From: Bradyrhizobium lablabi
GTDB lineage: Bacteria; Pseudomonadota; Alphaproteobacteria; Rhizobiales; Xanthobacteraceae
Assembly (NCBI RefSeq): GCF_900141755.1
Contig: NZ_LT670844.1
Coordinates: 3,286,001-3,350,000, forward strand
Direction of reading: 5' to 3'
Length of the DNA: 64,000 nucleotides
Part shown: piece after piece, positions 43,852 through 53,136 of the stretch
Layout of the letters: each line of letters opens with the position of its first letter
Position numbering within the stretch: position 1 is the stretch's first letter
Notes under the pieces: model-generated
What the model saw: the letters and a program-made list of their open reading frames with translations, nothing else
What the model was told of the DNA's origin: nothing
Databases searched by the model: none
Translations under genes and position numbers: made by a program

Positions 43852-44298
43852 CTACTGCACCTTCGCGAATTTTCTTCCGGCAGGGATAGTCCCTGCCCCC
43901 TTCTTCTTTCCCGTAGAGTCGAACTGTTTGAGATAGGCGACGACATCGTCAATTTGCTTCGGATCTTTCAAGCCTGGAAAAGTCATTTTGGTACCGGGTA
44001 TCTTGGCCTTCGGATCCTTGATGTATTCGCGGAAAGTTTCTTCATCCCAGGTGATGCCGGAATTCTTGTTTGCGGGAGAATAGCTGTAGCCTTCAATCAT
44101 CCCGGCCTGTCGCCCGAACAGCCCGTTGAGCACCGGGCCGACGGCGTTCTTTGCGTTCTCCCCGATTTGGTGACACGCCTTGCATTGGGCGAAAATCTTC
44201 TCGCCCGAAGCCGCATCCTGGGCATGCCCAGGGACGATCGCGAAGATTGCGGCCCCGAGCACGAGAACGAGACTGCGCATCCGTCCGTGGCCGTCCAT
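43852..44298 (-). CDS. Class I cytochrome c
   Basis: The protein of about 148 residues has a signal peptide (LVLVLGAAIFAIVPGHAQ), the heme-binding CKACH (Cys39, Cys42, His43) and the axial methionine in PGTKMTFPGL (Met105). It is a soluble periplasmic c-type cytochrome of the c2/c552 type, and the probable electron donor to the oxidase of the same operon. The start could also be a GTG at 44304 or the ATG at 44280; the cleavage region is unaffected. A lysine-rich tail follows the heme domain. Confidence 0.87.
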   Translation of the reverse strand: MDGHGRMRSLVLVLGAAIFAIVPGHAQDAASGEKIFAQCKACHQIGENAKNAVGPVLNGLFGRQAGMIEGYSYSPANKNSGITWDEETFREYIKDPKAKIPGTKMTFPGLKDPKQIDDVVAYLKQFDSTGKKKGAGTIPAGRKFAKVQ

Positions 44299-44316
44299 GA
44301 GCACACCGTTGGTAGA

Positions 44317-44610
44317 CTAGCTCAGCGAGTTGATGATTTCCCGATAAGCCGCCTCGGGAAACGCTTTCAGCGTGCGCGTCCGGACGTTTCCCAGCATGCC
44401 CAGCTGCAGGCTGAAACGTGCCGCCACAGCGTCTTCCGGAGCTTCGAAGATCGCAACCATGTCATAGTCGCCCATGGTCAGGTAGAAGGATTTGAACTCG
44501 CCGCTCATATCTTTGAGAGCTTTCTTCGCAGCGTCCAGACGACGTGGCGAGTCCTTCGCCTTCAGGATTCCCTGCTCGGTCCAATTTGCAAGCATGACGT
44601 AGGTGGTCAT
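44317..44610 (-). CDS. GYD-domain protein
   Basis: The 97-residue protein starts MTTYVMLANWTEQGILKAK and has the GYD core LTMGDYDMVAIFEAPED. GYD-domain proteins are small ferredoxin-like folds of unknown function, often annotated as superfamily members in soil bacteria. AAGGAGG lies 6 bases before the ATG, which selects this start. It sits between subunit IV and cytochrome c in the oxidase operon, an unexpected partner that may reflect a regulatory or assembly role. Confidence 0.85.
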   Translation of the reverse strand: MTTYVMLANWTEQGILKAKDSPRRLDAAKKALKDMSGEFKSFYLTMGDYDMVAIFEAPEDAVAARFSLQLGMLGNVRTRTLKAFPEAAYREIINSLS

Positions 44611-44643
44611 AGCCGTCCTCCTTCTGGTACGAGGCAATGGTGG

Positions 44644-45045
44644 CTACGCGGTTGGCGCAAAAAATATGACCCGCAGGAGATGCGTGTAGTCGGATTCGAA
44701 CACCATGATCGCCACAAACACCAACACCAAGACCGGCGGCAGCAGGATGGCATAGGCCAAGGCCAACCGCTCCCAGGCCATGTGCATGAAGACGGCGACG
44801 ATCAAGCCAGCCTTCAACACCATGAAGAGCAGGATCAGCGACGGTCTGAGATAACCGTGGATGCCAAAGAAGTCGACGAGATAGGAGCAGGTGGAGAGAA
44901 CGAACAACCATCCCCAGACCACGAGATAGAGCTTGATCGGATGCTGCTGGCCCTTTGTGTGCGTGGCTCCTGATGCAAGAGCCTCATGCATGTGAATATG
45001 CAGCGAAGGTTGTTGCCCTTCGACATGTACCGCTGTGTTTGTCAT
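44644..45045 (-). CDS. Cytochrome c oxidase subunit IV-like membrane protein
   Basis: The 133-residue protein has three hydrophobic segments (LYLVVWGWLFVLSTCSYLVD, LILLFMVLKAGLIVAVFMHM, LPPVLVLVFVAIMVF). It carries the KAGLIVAVFMHMAWE helix characteristic of prokaryotic oxidase subunit IV (CtaF/COX4-type). A histidine-rich soluble N-terminus (HIHMHEA) precedes the first helix. The gene lies 9 bp behind coxP in the oxidase operon, and the subunit probably aids assembly of the complex. Confidence 0.85.
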   Translation of the reverse strand: MTNTAVHVEGQQPSLHIHMHEALASGATHTKGQQHPIKLYLVVWGWLFVLSTCSYLVDFFGIHGYLRPSLILLFMVLKAGLIVAVFMHMAWERLALAYAILLPPVLVLVFVAIMVFESDYTHLLRVIFFAPTA

Positions 45046-45054
45046 GCGCCAACC

Positions 45055-45777
45055 TCACCAAAGGTAAAAAAAGGCAAAGATGAACACCCACACAAGATCG
45101 ACGAAGTGCCAGTACAGGCCGGTGATTTCGACGATCTCGTAATACCCCTTCCTGCTCGTGAAAAAGCCGCGCCGTTCGACGTCGAAATCTCCCCGCCAAA
45201 CCTTTCGCGCGATGGCGATCAGGAAAATCACGCCGATCGTCACGTGGGTGCCGTGGAAGCCAGTGATCATGAAAAAGCTAGAGCCAAACTGCGCCGCGCC
45301 CCACGGGTTGCCCCAGGGCCGGACGCCCTCCATGATCAGCTTGGTCCATTCGAAGGCCTGCATTCCGACGAACGTTGCGCCAAATGCCGCCGTGGCCAGC
45401 ATCAAGGCTGCGGTTTTGGCGCGATCGCGGCGGTAACCGAAATTGACGGCCATCGCCATCGTCCCGCTGCTGCTGATCAGGATGAAAGTCATGATGGCGA
45501 TCAGGATGAGCGGGATTTTCTTATCTCCGATCGTGAGGGCGAAGACTTCGCTGGGGTTCGGCCAGGGCACAGTCGTGGACATTCGCGCCGTCATATAGGA
45601 CAGCAGGAAGCAGCTGAAGATGAAGGTGTCGCTCAGGAGGAAGATCCACATCATGGCCTTGCCCCACGAGACATTCTTGAACGCGCGCTGATCCGAGGAC
45701 CAGTCGGCAGCAATGCCTTGCCAGCCTGCAGGCCGCGTGATGGATGTTGCGGTGTTTGTCAGCGCAGTCTCTGCCAT
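45055..45777 (-). CDS. coxP: Cytochrome c oxidase subunit III
   Basis: The 240-residue protein has about six to seven membrane helices. It carries subunit III motifs such as GWQGIAADWSSDQRAF near the start, ILISSSGTMAMAV, FGSSFFMITGFHGTHVTIGV and the C-terminal GLYWHFVDLVWVFIFAFFYL. It is the second of two subunit III-family genes in the operon, as in the B. japonicum coxMNOP order, so it corresponds to coxP. Subunit III stabilises the proton-pumping core in the inner membrane. Confidence 0.87.
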   Translation of the reverse strand: MAETALTNTATSITRPAGWQGIAADWSSDQRAFKNVSWGKAMMWIFLLSDTFIFSCFLLSYMTARMSTTVPWPNPSEVFALTIGDKKIPLILIAIMTFILISSSGTMAMAVNFGYRRDRAKTAALMLATAAFGATFVGMQAFEWTKLIMEGVRPWGNPWGAAQFGSSFFMITGFHGTHVTIGVIFLIAIARKVWRGDFDVERRGFFTSRKGYYEIVEITGLYWHFVDLVWVFIFAFFYLW

Positions 45778-45793
45778 TGCGTCTCGGCCCTCC

Positions 45794-46498
45794 CTAAGTG
45801 AGCAGCTGGCGACAGATGTCGACGAAATCGTCTGTCCAGCCCGTCAGCAGACCGAGCAAGACCAGCCAGACCAACAGCAGGAAATGCCAATAGATAGCGC
45901 AGAGCTCCACGCTCAGACGTACCCGCGTCATCGCAGCGCCACGCCACACCTTGGCGGTCGTTCTGCCAAGGGCCACCAGACCGCCCATCAGATGCAACCC
46001 GTGCACCGCAGTGATCAGGTAGAAGAAGGAATTGGCTGGATTGGAGGCGAGAAAATAGCCTGCGACGCGCAGCTGTTGCCACGCCAGGAGCTGCCCGACC
46101 AGGAATGTAACGGCAAACGCTCCCCCTGCGCACAGGCCGATGATTGCACCGTCCGTGTCGTCCCGGCGCGCAGCCACATGCGCCCATTGCAACGCGACAC
46201 TGCTCAAGATCAGGACGCCGGTGTTAAACCACAGCAGCCTGGGCACGGGCAGCGCCCGCCAGTCCACCATGCTCATGCGCATCGAGTAGGCGCTGATGAA
46301 GAGCGCGAACAACGAGCCGACCACCGCGAGAAACACGCCCAATCCGATTTTCGCCGGCGGCAGGGACGAAGTGCTCCCCTCGCGCAAATCGACGGCTATT
46401 CCTTCTTCCAGCCAGGGCTTGGCTGCCAGCCCTTGCTGCGAGAGCCACCATCCCGCAATTGCCGCTATTCCAGCCATGAACAGGATAATGGCGCTCAT
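45794..46498 (-). CDS. coxO: Cytochrome c oxidase subunit III-like protein
   Basis: The 234-residue membrane protein has about seven helices and subunit III-like blocks. These include LFALFISAYSMRMSMVDWRA, NPANSFFYLITAVHGLHLMG with the TAVHGLH helix, and CAIYWHFLLLVWLVLLGLLT. An N-terminal extension of about 50 residues differs from coxP. It overlaps coxN by 4 bp (ATGA), which implies translational coupling. The position matches coxO of the coxMNOP operon. Confidence 0.85.
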   Translation of the reverse strand: MSAIILFMAGIAAIAGWWLSQQGLAAKPWLEEGIAVDLREGSTSSLPPAKIGLGVFLAVVGSLFALFISAYSMRMSMVDWRALPVPRLLWFNTGVLILSSVALQWAHVAARRDDTDGAIIGLCAGGAFAVTFLVGQLLAWQQLRVAGYFLASNPANSFFYLITAVHGLHLMGGLVALGRTTAKVWRGAAMTRVRLSVELCAIYWHFLLLVWLVLLGLLTGWTDDFVDICRQLLT

Positions 46499-48270
46499 GG
46501 GTGGGCCGCCTGCGCCAACAATCCGGCCGGCGGTTCATTTTGCGGCACGAAATCCCGCGCGGCGCCGGGTACGCTGTAATCGTAGGCCCAGCGATAGACG
46601 ATAGGCAGATCCTTGCCCCAGTTGCCATGCCCCGGCGGGGTCTCCGGTGTTTGCCATTCCAGCGACGCGGCTCCCCAGGGATTGCCGCCAGCCTCTTTTC
46701 CTTTGAACAGGCTCCAGATCAGATTGAACAGGAACACAAGCTGGGCGAAGCCGACGATCAAGGCCGCCACGCTCATGAACGCGTTGAGGTCATGGGCGGA
46801 TGCCGGGACGAAGGCCGTTTCGCCAATGTCGTGGTAGCGGCGGGGCATGCCCAGCAGGCCGAGATAGTGCATGGGGAAGAAAACCGCATAGGCCCCGAGG
46901 AACGAGACCCAGAAGTGGAATCGTCCAAGCGCTTCATTGAGCATTCGTCCGGTGACTTTCGGATACCAATGATAGATCCCGCCAAAAACGGCCATAATCG
47001 GCGCAATGCCCATCACCATATGAAAGTGGGCGACAACGAACATCGTGTCGGACAACGGAACGTCTACGACCACGTTGCCGAGAAACAGGCCGGTCAGGCC
47101 GCCGTTTACGAAGGTGATGATGAACGCCAGCGCGAACAGCATCGGGACGGTGAGATGAATGTCGCCGCGCCACAGGGTTAGCACCCAGTTGTAAACCTTG
47201 ATGGCGGTCGGGATGGCGATGATGAGCGTGGTGGTGGCGAAGAAGTACCCGAAGTACGGGTGCATGCCGCTCACATACATGTGGTGCGCCCACACAACGA
47301 AGCTGAGGGCGCCGATTGCCACGATAGCCCAAACCATCATGCGATAGCCGAAGATGTTCTTCCGCGCGTGGGTGCTGATCAGATCGGAAACGATGCCGAA
47401 GGCCGGCAAGGCGACGATGTAGACTTCGGGATGGCCGAAGAACCAGAACAGATGCTGGAACAGGATCGGGCTGCCACCTCCATACTTCGTCAGCTGGCCC
47501 ATCTCGACCAGTGTGGGCATGAAGAAGCTGGTTCCCAAAATGCGGTCGAGCAGCATCATCACCGAGGCGACGAACAGCGCCGGGAAGGCCAGCAGCGCCA
47601 TCACGGTGGCCGTGAAAATGCCCCACACCGTCAAGGGTAAACGCATCAACGTCATGCCGCGCGTACGCGCCTGCAGCACCGTCACCACGTAATTCAGCCC
47701 GCCCATGGTGAAGCCGATGATGAACAGGATCAGAGAGGCCAGCATGAGAATGATGCCCCAATCCTGTCCGGGGGTGCCGGAGAGAATCGCCTGGGGTGGG
47801 TACAGCGTCCAGCCGGCGCCGGTGGGCCCGCCAGGCACGAAAAAGGTCGAGGCCAGCACCACGACTGCGAGCAGATAGACCCAGTAGCTCAGCATGTTCA
47901 CATAGGGGAAAACCATGTCCCGGGCGCCGACCATCAGCGGGATAAGGTAGTTTCCAAAACCTCCCAGAAACAGCGCGGTGAGAAGATAGATCACCATGAT
48001 CATGCCGTGCATGGTGATAAATTGAAGATATTGGTTCGGATCGATAAACGAAAACGTGCCGGGGAATCCGAGTTGCAGCCGCATCAGCCATGACAGCACC
48101 AGCGCAACCATTCCGATGGACATCGCCGTGATCGAGTACTGGATGGCGATAACCTTGGCGTCCTGCGAAAAGACGTACCTCGTCCACCAGCTTTTCGGAT
48201 GATAGAGCTCGACCTCCGCCACTTCAGCCGGCGGGATGCCTGCGATTGTGTCAAACGGGACATCGACCAT
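46495..48270 (-). CDS. coxN: Cytochrome c oxidase subunit I (A1-type heme-copper oxidase)
   Basis: The 591-residue catalytic subunit has about 12 membrane helices. Ligands are visible: the heme a histidine in TMHGMIMVIYL, the CuB/Tyr helix FWFFGHPEVYIVAL with the glutamate of the A1 D-channel, the CuB histidine pair WAHHMYVSGM, and the heme histidines VVAHFHMVMG. It reduces O2 to water with cytochrome c electrons and pumps protons. A periplasmic or cytoplasmic C-terminal tail rich in proline is present. It follows coxM after 77 bp. Confidence 0.93.
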   Translation of the reverse strand: MVDVPFDTIAGIPPAEVAEVELYHPKSWWTRYVFSQDAKVIAIQYSITAMSIGMVALVLSWLMRLQLGFPGTFSFIDPNQYLQFITMHGMIMVIYLLTALFLGGFGNYLIPLMVGARDMVFPYVNMLSYWVYLLAVVVLASTFFVPGGPTGAGWTLYPPQAILSGTPGQDWGIILMLASLILFIIGFTMGGLNYVVTVLQARTRGMTLMRLPLTVWGIFTATVMALLAFPALFVASVMMLLDRILGTSFFMPTLVEMGQLTKYGGGSPILFQHLFWFFGHPEVYIVALPAFGIVSDLISTHARKNIFGYRMMVWAIVAIGALSFVVWAHHMYVSGMHPYFGYFFATTTLIIAIPTAIKVYNWVLTLWRGDIHLTVPMLFALAFIITFVNGGLTGLFLGNVVVDVPLSDTMFVVAHFHMVMGIAPIMAVFGGIYHWYPKVTGRMLNEALGRFHFWVSFLGAYAVFFPMHYLGLLGMPRRYHDIGETAFVPASAHDLNAFMSVAALIVGFAQLVFLFNLIWSLFKGKEAGGNPWGAASLEWQTPETPPGHGNWGKDLPIVYRWAYDYSVPGAARDFVPQNEPPAGLLAQAAHP

Positions 48271-48347
48271 CGTAATGCCCTCCTTGGTCTTCCTCTATTC
48301 AGCGAAGAGTTCGCCTCACGACATTCAGCGTCTCTTCGTCGATACTC

Positions 48348-49181
48348 TCATTCGGTGCCTATCTTATAAGCCGCCTTCGCGACGCTGCGATTCCCGGATA
48401 ATTCGGCGAATGTTTTCTGCTTCTCCAGCCACGCGTGATAATCTTTCTGTTCCTCTACGATGACCTTGCTCCGCATCTGCGCATGTGCGGCACCGCAGAG
48501 TTCCGCGCAGAGAACCTCGAATGTTCCGGTGCGGGTGGGCGTGAACCAGTAATATGTAACCGAGCCCGGTATCATATCCATCTTCGCCCGGAACTCGGGC
48601 ACATAGAAATCATGCAAGACGTCAATTGAGCGCAGCAATATCTTCACCGGTTTTCCGACTGGCAGGTGCAAGTCGTCGTTTTCAATGACGATGTCGTCTT
48701 GTCCGGCGGGATCGTCGCGATTCAACCCGAGAGGATTCTCGGAACTGACGTTGCGGGCATTGGAGGTCCCAAGCCGGCCGTCCTTTCCGGGAAGCCGATA
48801 GCTCCAGAGCCACTGCTGTCCCACGACCTCGACCTCGGTCGCATCGGCCGGAACGGTGACGAACTGGTGCCAGACAACGAGCCCGGGTGCCAACATGGCT
48901 GCGACGCCGATGGCAGTCCCGACGCTGAGCCACCATTCGAGCTTCTTGTTTTCGGGATTGTAGGCTGCCTTCCTTCCCTCCTTGTGCTCAAAGCGGAAGA
49001 CGCAGTAGGCCATGAACGCGACGATCGCAAAGAAAACCGCCCCGGTGATCCAGAACGTCAGGGTGATCGTGTTGTCGATGTAGCTCCAATTTGAGGCGAT
49101 CGGCGTCCACCACCACGGGCTGAAGAGGTGAAACAGCACCGAGGCGACCGCGACCAAGAGCAGTATGATTGCTACAGCCAT
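48348..49181 (-). CDS. coxM: Cytochrome c oxidase subunit II (CuA-containing)
   Basis: The 277-residue subunit II has two N-terminal membrane helices and a periplasmic cupredoxin domain. The CuA ligands His190, Cys225, Glu227, Cys229, His233 and Met236 are all visible in VLHDFYVPEF and VLCAELCGAAHAQM. WLWSYRLPGKDG is the conserved aromatic region for electron entry. No heme c motif is fused, so it is an aa3-type rather than caa3-type subunit II. It is the first gene of the operon coxMNOP, subunit IV, gyd, cytochrome c, ctaB. Confidence 0.93.
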   Translation of the reverse strand: MAVAIILLLVAVASVLFHLFSPWWWTPIASNWSYIDNTITLTFWITGAVFFAIVAFMAYCVFRFEHKEGRKAAYNPENKKLEWWLSVGTAIGVAAMLAPGLVVWHQFVTVPADATEVEVVGQQWLWSYRLPGKDGRLGTSNARNVSSENPLGLNRDDPAGQDDIVIENDDLHLPVGKPVKILLRSIDVLHDFYVPEFRAKMDMIPGSVTYYWFTPTRTGTFEVLCAELCGAAHAQMRSKVIVEEQKDYHAWLEKQKTFAELSGNRSVAKAAYKIGTE

Positions 49182-49724
49182 CCCTCATTCATCCTCGCCG
49201 TTAAGGGCTACGGATACGAATTAGAGGGCGGAGCTCACGCCTATCGCAATGGCCGAATTCACATTCGCCATCGTCGTGTCTCTTGCCTCGCCCATTCAAC
49301 CGGTCGCGACGTCAAAACATGACACAGAGCACACGTTACGACCGCAATCTCATCGGAACTGGGGGCGCTAGAATTTCAAGATGGTACGCGTCGAGCTTGG
49401 CGTCAAGAGGAGTATGCCGCGCCCTCGTCCGGCGCTTGTTATCCGCAATGCCGCGTGGGCCGGCGAGCACCGTTCGGCACCAATGGTTTTTGACGCAACG
49501 CAACAAACGATTTGTGCAGATGCACAATTCAACTGTGCGTGCTATCTCGCTTGAATCGCGCTAACCTCACCTCACAGGTCGCGACGGGTTTCGTCCGGCG
49601 AAGCTCCTTTTCGTTGAACTTGGTTTGCCGTACTCGGCTCGATCGCGATTTTCGCACATGGGGCGAAACGCGTGACTTAGGGCGCCGTTTTCACCACGGC
49701 GACCACGAGCAAGGAGACCGGACC
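49182..49724. promoter_or_regulatory. Divergent promoter region upstream of coxM
   Basis: This 543-bp gap lies between coxM (minus) and the DUF2189 gene (plus). No gene is supported, although short frames exist. It must contain the oxidase operon promoter; no specific operator was recognised. AAGGAG at 49711-49716 serves the DUF2189 gene. Confidence 0.45.
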
Positions 49725-50624
49725 ATGGCCACACAATATTTCGCAAGACCTAAACTACAATTGTTCGGCATCTCCACCGCATTTGTCGTTCGCAAAATCG
49801 GTCTTTCCGACTTAAGCGACGCGTTGCGCCTGGGCTGGGAAGACTTCAAGGCCATACCAACTCACGCCATTGTCCTGTGCGTGATTTATCCCGTTCTCGG
49901 TCTTGTTCTGTTCAGACTGGTCGTTGGCTATTCCGTGTTGCCGCTGCTCTTTCCGCTGGCAGCCGGTTTTACGTTGATTGGTCCCTTTGCCGCGCTCGGC
50001 CTCTACGAGCTCAGCCGCCGCCGCGAGCGCGGCGAGGAAGCCGCTGCGTGGGATGCTATGCAGGTGCTGCGCGCACCGTCTTTCGGCGCCATTCTCGGAC
50101 TCGGCATGCTCCTGTTCGCCCTGTTCTTGACCTGGATCGCCACCGCGGACGCGATCTACGTTGCAACCTTCGGCCACGCTCCGGCTGCAACCATCCCTGA
50201 CTTCGCGACGCGTGTGTTGACGACACCGGAAGGATGGTTGCTCATTATCGTCGGCTGCGGCGTCGGCTTCCTGTTCGCGGTCGTGGCTCTGTGTGTCAGT
50301 GTTGTGTCGTTTCCGTTGATGCTCGACCGGCATGCGTCTGCGATAGACGCGATCCGGACGTCGTTGCGGGCCGTGATGGAGAATCCATTTGCGATGGCCG
50401 TATGGGGGCTGATTGTTGCGGCACTGCTGGTGATCGGTTCGCTACCGTTGTTCGTCGGTCTCGCAGTCGTTCTGCCGGTGCTCGGTCATGCCACCTGGCA
50501 TCTTTATCGGAAGGTGGTGGAGCCTGACCCGAATCCCCCACAAGAGGAGCCCCGCCCTGCGATAGGTCACCGCTATGCGGCAGATTTCCCGGCCTCTCTA
50601 TTCCCGTGGAGTCATGAGCGCTAG
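49725..50624 (+). CDS. DUF2189-family integral membrane protein
   Basis: The 299-residue protein has about six hydrophobic segments and the DUF2189 pattern LSDLSDALRLGWEDFKAIPT, PLLFPLAAGFTLIGPFAALG, LYELSRRRERGEEAAAWDA and LPVLGHATWHLYRKVVEP at the end. Family members are frequently found next to cytochrome oxidase genes, and here the gene is divergent from coxM. Its function is unknown; a role in respiratory membrane homeostasis is only an inference. AAGGAG lies 8 bases before the ATG. Confidence 0.87.
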   Translation: MATQYFARPKLQLFGISTAFVVRKIGLSDLSDALRLGWEDFKAIPTHAIVLCVIYPVLGLVLFRLVVGYSVLPLLFPLAAGFTLIGPFAALGLYELSRRRERGEEAAAWDAMQVLRAPSFGAILGLGMLLFALFLTWIATADAIYVATFGHAPAATIPDFATRVLTTPEGWLLIIVGCGVGFLFAVVALCVSVVSFPLMLDRHASAIDAIRTSLRAVMENPFAMAVWGLIVAALLVIGSLPLFVGLAVVLPVLGHATWHLYRKVVEPDPNPPQEEPRPAIGHRYAADFPASLFPWSHER

Positions 50625-50765
50625 TCGTAGGAGTGAAAATGGGAAAGCCGGGATCGCGCCGCCGATTTTGTGTCTACGGTCGCTGGATCTAGTTACACGC
50701 CCCCAGCAACGCATGGGCATCAGCCAACGGCGAGCACTCGCGCGGCCCTCGCGGGGAACATGCGC

Positions 50766-50800
50766 TAGAGCCTGATTCAACTCAGTTGAATCAGGCTCTA
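50766..50800. terminator. Perfect hairpin between convergent genes, probable terminator
   Basis: TAGAGCCTGATTCAACT and AGTTGAATCAGGCTCTA form a perfect 17-bp inverted repeat around a single C. The plus strand continues with a T-rich tail (GCGTTATTGTTTTGTTT). It lies between the convergent DUF2189 and glnA genes and could stop transcription from the plus strand. Confidence 0.6.
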
Positions 50801-50868
50801 GCGTTATTGTTTTGTTTGAGCATGATCTTTTCGGAAAACCGGTTTCCACTTTTCCGGATCATGCTCTA
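50766..50868 (-). repeat. Rhizobiales-type intergenic repeat, copy 2
   Basis: GAGCATGATCTTTTCGGAAA continues to ACCGGTTTCC and ends TTTCCGGATCATGCTCTA, the inverse of the copy at 42478. A perfect 17-bp hairpin precedes it. The last bases CTA provide the TAG stop codon of glnA on the minus strand. Confidence 0.8.
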
Positions 50869-52296
50869 GATGTCGTAATAGAGATGAAACTCGTGGGGAT
50901 GGGGGCGCAACCGGACGGCATCGACCTCCCTTTTTCGCTTGTAGTCGAGCCAGGTTTCGATCACGTCGCTGGTGAACACATCGCCGCGTAACAGGAACGC
51001 GTGATCGCGTTCGAGCGCGTCAAGCGCCTGATCCAGCGATCCGGGCGTCGATTTCACCTCCTTCGCCTCTGCGGGCGGGAGATCATAAAGATTCTTGTCG
51101 ATCGGCCTTCCCGGATCGATCCGGTTGTTGATGCCGTCAAGGCCGGCCATCAGCATCGCGGCAAAGGCCAAATAGGGATTGCAGGAGGGATCCGGCGAAC
51201 GAAACTCGACGCGCTTTGCCCGCGGGTTCGGCGAATACATCGGAATCCGGCAGCAGGCTGAGCGATTGCGCTGGGAATAGACCAGGTTGATCGGAGCTTC
51301 GTAACCCGGCACCAGACGCCGATAGGAGTTGGTGGTCGGGGCGCAAAGCCCGCACAACGCCCAGGCGTGACTCAGCAACCCACCGATGTAGTAGCGGCCA
51401 AGCTCGCTCAGCTCGGCGTAGTCCGCCTTGTCGTAGAACAGGTTGGTCTCGCCCTTCCACAGACTCTGATGAACATGCATTCCCGAGGCGTTGTCCTCGA
51501 ACAGCGGCTTTGGCATGAACGTCGCGGTCATGCTGTGCTGACGGGCGGTGTTCTTTACCACATATTTGTACATCATCAGGTTGTCGGCCATGCGGGTGAG
51601 TGTGGTGAAGCGCATGTCGATCTCGTTTTGGCCGCCGGTCGCGACTTCATGGTGATGGGCTTCGATCGCAATCCCCAGCGACTCCATCGTCAGTACCATT
51701 TCGGTGCGGAGCGCCTGCATGCTGTCGGTTGGGGGAACCGGAAAGTATCCCTCTTTCGGGCGCGGCTTGTGGCCCAAATTCGGCGCTTCCTTCTTGCCGG
51801 TGTTCCAGCTGCCTTCGCTGGAATCGATTTCGTGGAAGGCGTAGTTGATACCCTGTCCGTAGCGCACATCGTTAAATACGAAGAACTCCGCCTCCGGGCC
51901 AAAATAGCTCGTATCGGCGCGGCCGGTGCCCTTGAGGTAGGTCTCGGCCTTCTGGGCGATATAGCGGGCGTCACGGCTATAGGATTGACCGGTCAAAGGA
52001 TCCCTGATGTTGCAAATCAGGACCAGCGTCGTCGCCGGGGTGAATGGATCGACGAAGGCGGTCGTCGGGTCCGGGACGACCAGCATGTCGCTTTCCTGGA
52101 TCTCCTGGAAGCCGCGGATCGATGAGCCGTCGAACCCGATGCCTTCATCGAGAGCATCGATATTCACCGCGCTCGGCGGAACGGAAAAATGCTGCCAGAC
52201 CCCCGGCAAATCGGTGAACCGCAGATCGATCATCTGGACCTTCTCGTCCTTGATCGCCTTCAGGAGATCTTCGGCTGTCGCACAATTCGGAACCAT
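50866..52296 (-). CDS. glnA: Glutamine synthetase type I
   Basis: The 476-residue type I glutamine synthetase condenses glutamate and ammonia with ATP. Visible are the N-terminal [17 protein letters not shown], the substrate/metal blocks [10 protein letters not shown] and [17 protein letters not shown], the ATP-binding region [10 protein letters not shown], and [13 protein letters not shown] with Tyr404 as adenylylation site. The ATG at 52296 is selected by AGGAG at 7 bases. No glnB precedes it, so it is likely a second GS outside the usual glnB-glnA operon. The stop codon is supplied by the adjacent repeat. Confidence 0.93.
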   Translation of the reverse strand: MVPNCATAEDLLKAIKDEKVQMIDLRFTDLPGVWQHFSVPPSAVNIDALDEGIGFDGSSIRGFQEIQESDMLVVPDPTTAFVDPFTPATTLVLICNIRDPLTGQSYSRDARYIAQKAETYLKGTGRADTSYFGPEAEFFVFNDVRYGQGINYAFHEIDSSEGSWNTGKKEAPNLGHKPRPKEGYFPVPPTDSMQALRTEMVLTMESLGIAIEAHHHEVATGGQNEIDMRFTTLTRMADNLMMYKYVVKNTARQHSMTATFMPKPLFEDNASGMHVHQSLWKGETNLFYDKADYAELSELGRYYIGGLLSHAWALCGLCAPTTNSYRRLVPGYEAPINLVYSQRNRSACCRIPMYSPNPRAKRVEFRSPDPSCNPYLAFAAMLMAGLDGINNRIDPGRPIDKNLYDLPPAEAKEVKSTPGSLDQALDALERDHAFLLRGDVFTSDVIETWLDYKRKREVDAVRLRPHPHEFHLYYDI

Positions 52297-52469
52297 GGCT
52301 TTACTCCTGTAACCGAGAGGAGGCACTTTGAAGATCGTGTCGCCGTTCAGCCGCTGCGAAGTGACCTGGGGCGGATTTTGGTCCGCGTTCCACCCGCTGC
52401 CGCACCGGCCTGATCCGGCGTGGCGGCGCTCGCATTCAGGCACACCTTGTCACGCGCGAATCGGCAGCT

Positions 52470-52652
52470 TCAGCTTTGGTGCGGTCCGCGCATGAGCTTC
52501 ATGGCGTCTTCGATATGCCGCCAGTCTTTAGCCAGTTCGAACTCGCCTTTTGCTTCAAGCTCGATGGCGTTCCGGGCAGCTTCCGCTATGGCCCGGGCGC
52601 CGTGTGCTTCCAGCAACTGTCGCGCATAGTCATGGATTTCGATTTCTCGCAT
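52470..52652 (-). CDS. Small hypothetical protein (60 aa)
   Basis: The 60-residue charged helical protein starts MREIEIHDYARQLLEAHGAR and continues AIAEAARNAIELEAKGEFEL. No family name is recalled, but the coding pattern is strong and similar small proteins occur in Rhizobiales. It is 173 bp upstream of glnA on the same strand. A helical hairpin is likely; function unknown. Confidence 0.68.
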   Translation of the reverse strand: MREIEIHDYARQLLEAHGARAIAEAARNAIELEAKGEFELAKDWRHIEDAMKLMRGPHQS

Positions 52653-53011
52653 GGCGTCATGCTCCTCTTGTTCTGCGCGCGACCGAGAACTCCAGTCGGG
52701 GCAGCAGGACCGTAGACGTTGACACCCATCAAGCCCCCGCAGTCTGCATCCTGGCGCGGGACGTTTGCAAGAGCCACTTCAGATCATGGGCCGCCAAGAT
52801 CCGGCACTTGCAGCCATTCCACGACGGGAATGCCGTAGTACCTCTTCTGCCCGTGCCGTGAGCTTTCATTAGATATACAGTATGAGCATTGGCGATGAGT
52901 ATTGGCGTTCCCGCTCTGCGCGGTGCGCTATTCCAACCCGTGCTCAAAGTCGCTTCCGATCAAGGTCACCTCGCGCCGTCCGGTCGTGGGCCAGATGGTT
53001 GAGCAGATCCG
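52653..53011. other. Stretch without a complete gene, 359 bp
   Basis: No intact gene is supported. The right end overlaps the frameshifted short frame at 52944-53136. A minus-strand frame around 52729-52947 has weak coding character only. Confidence 0.4.
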
Positions 53012-53136
53012 TCAGCAAGGTTGATCGGTTGCTCGATCGCCGGGATGGGTTCCTCGACAACAAGCATGGGAAGCTCCGACGAACTCTGTACCGTCAAATG
53101 ATATCGGATTGCGGCGTGCCCTGATTTCTTTGACAA
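52944..53136 (-). pseudogene. Short frameshifted frame overlapping the 106-aa gene
   Basis: A frame from a TTG at 53136 reads SKKSGHAAIRYHLTVQSSSE, then LPMLVVEEPIPAIEQPINL. A shift of one base continues it as LLTDLLNHLAHDRTARGDLD and ends in RKRL and a stop at 52944. Both halves look coding, so a small gene broken by a single-base change is plausible. No good ribosome site precedes the TTG. Confidence 0.35.
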
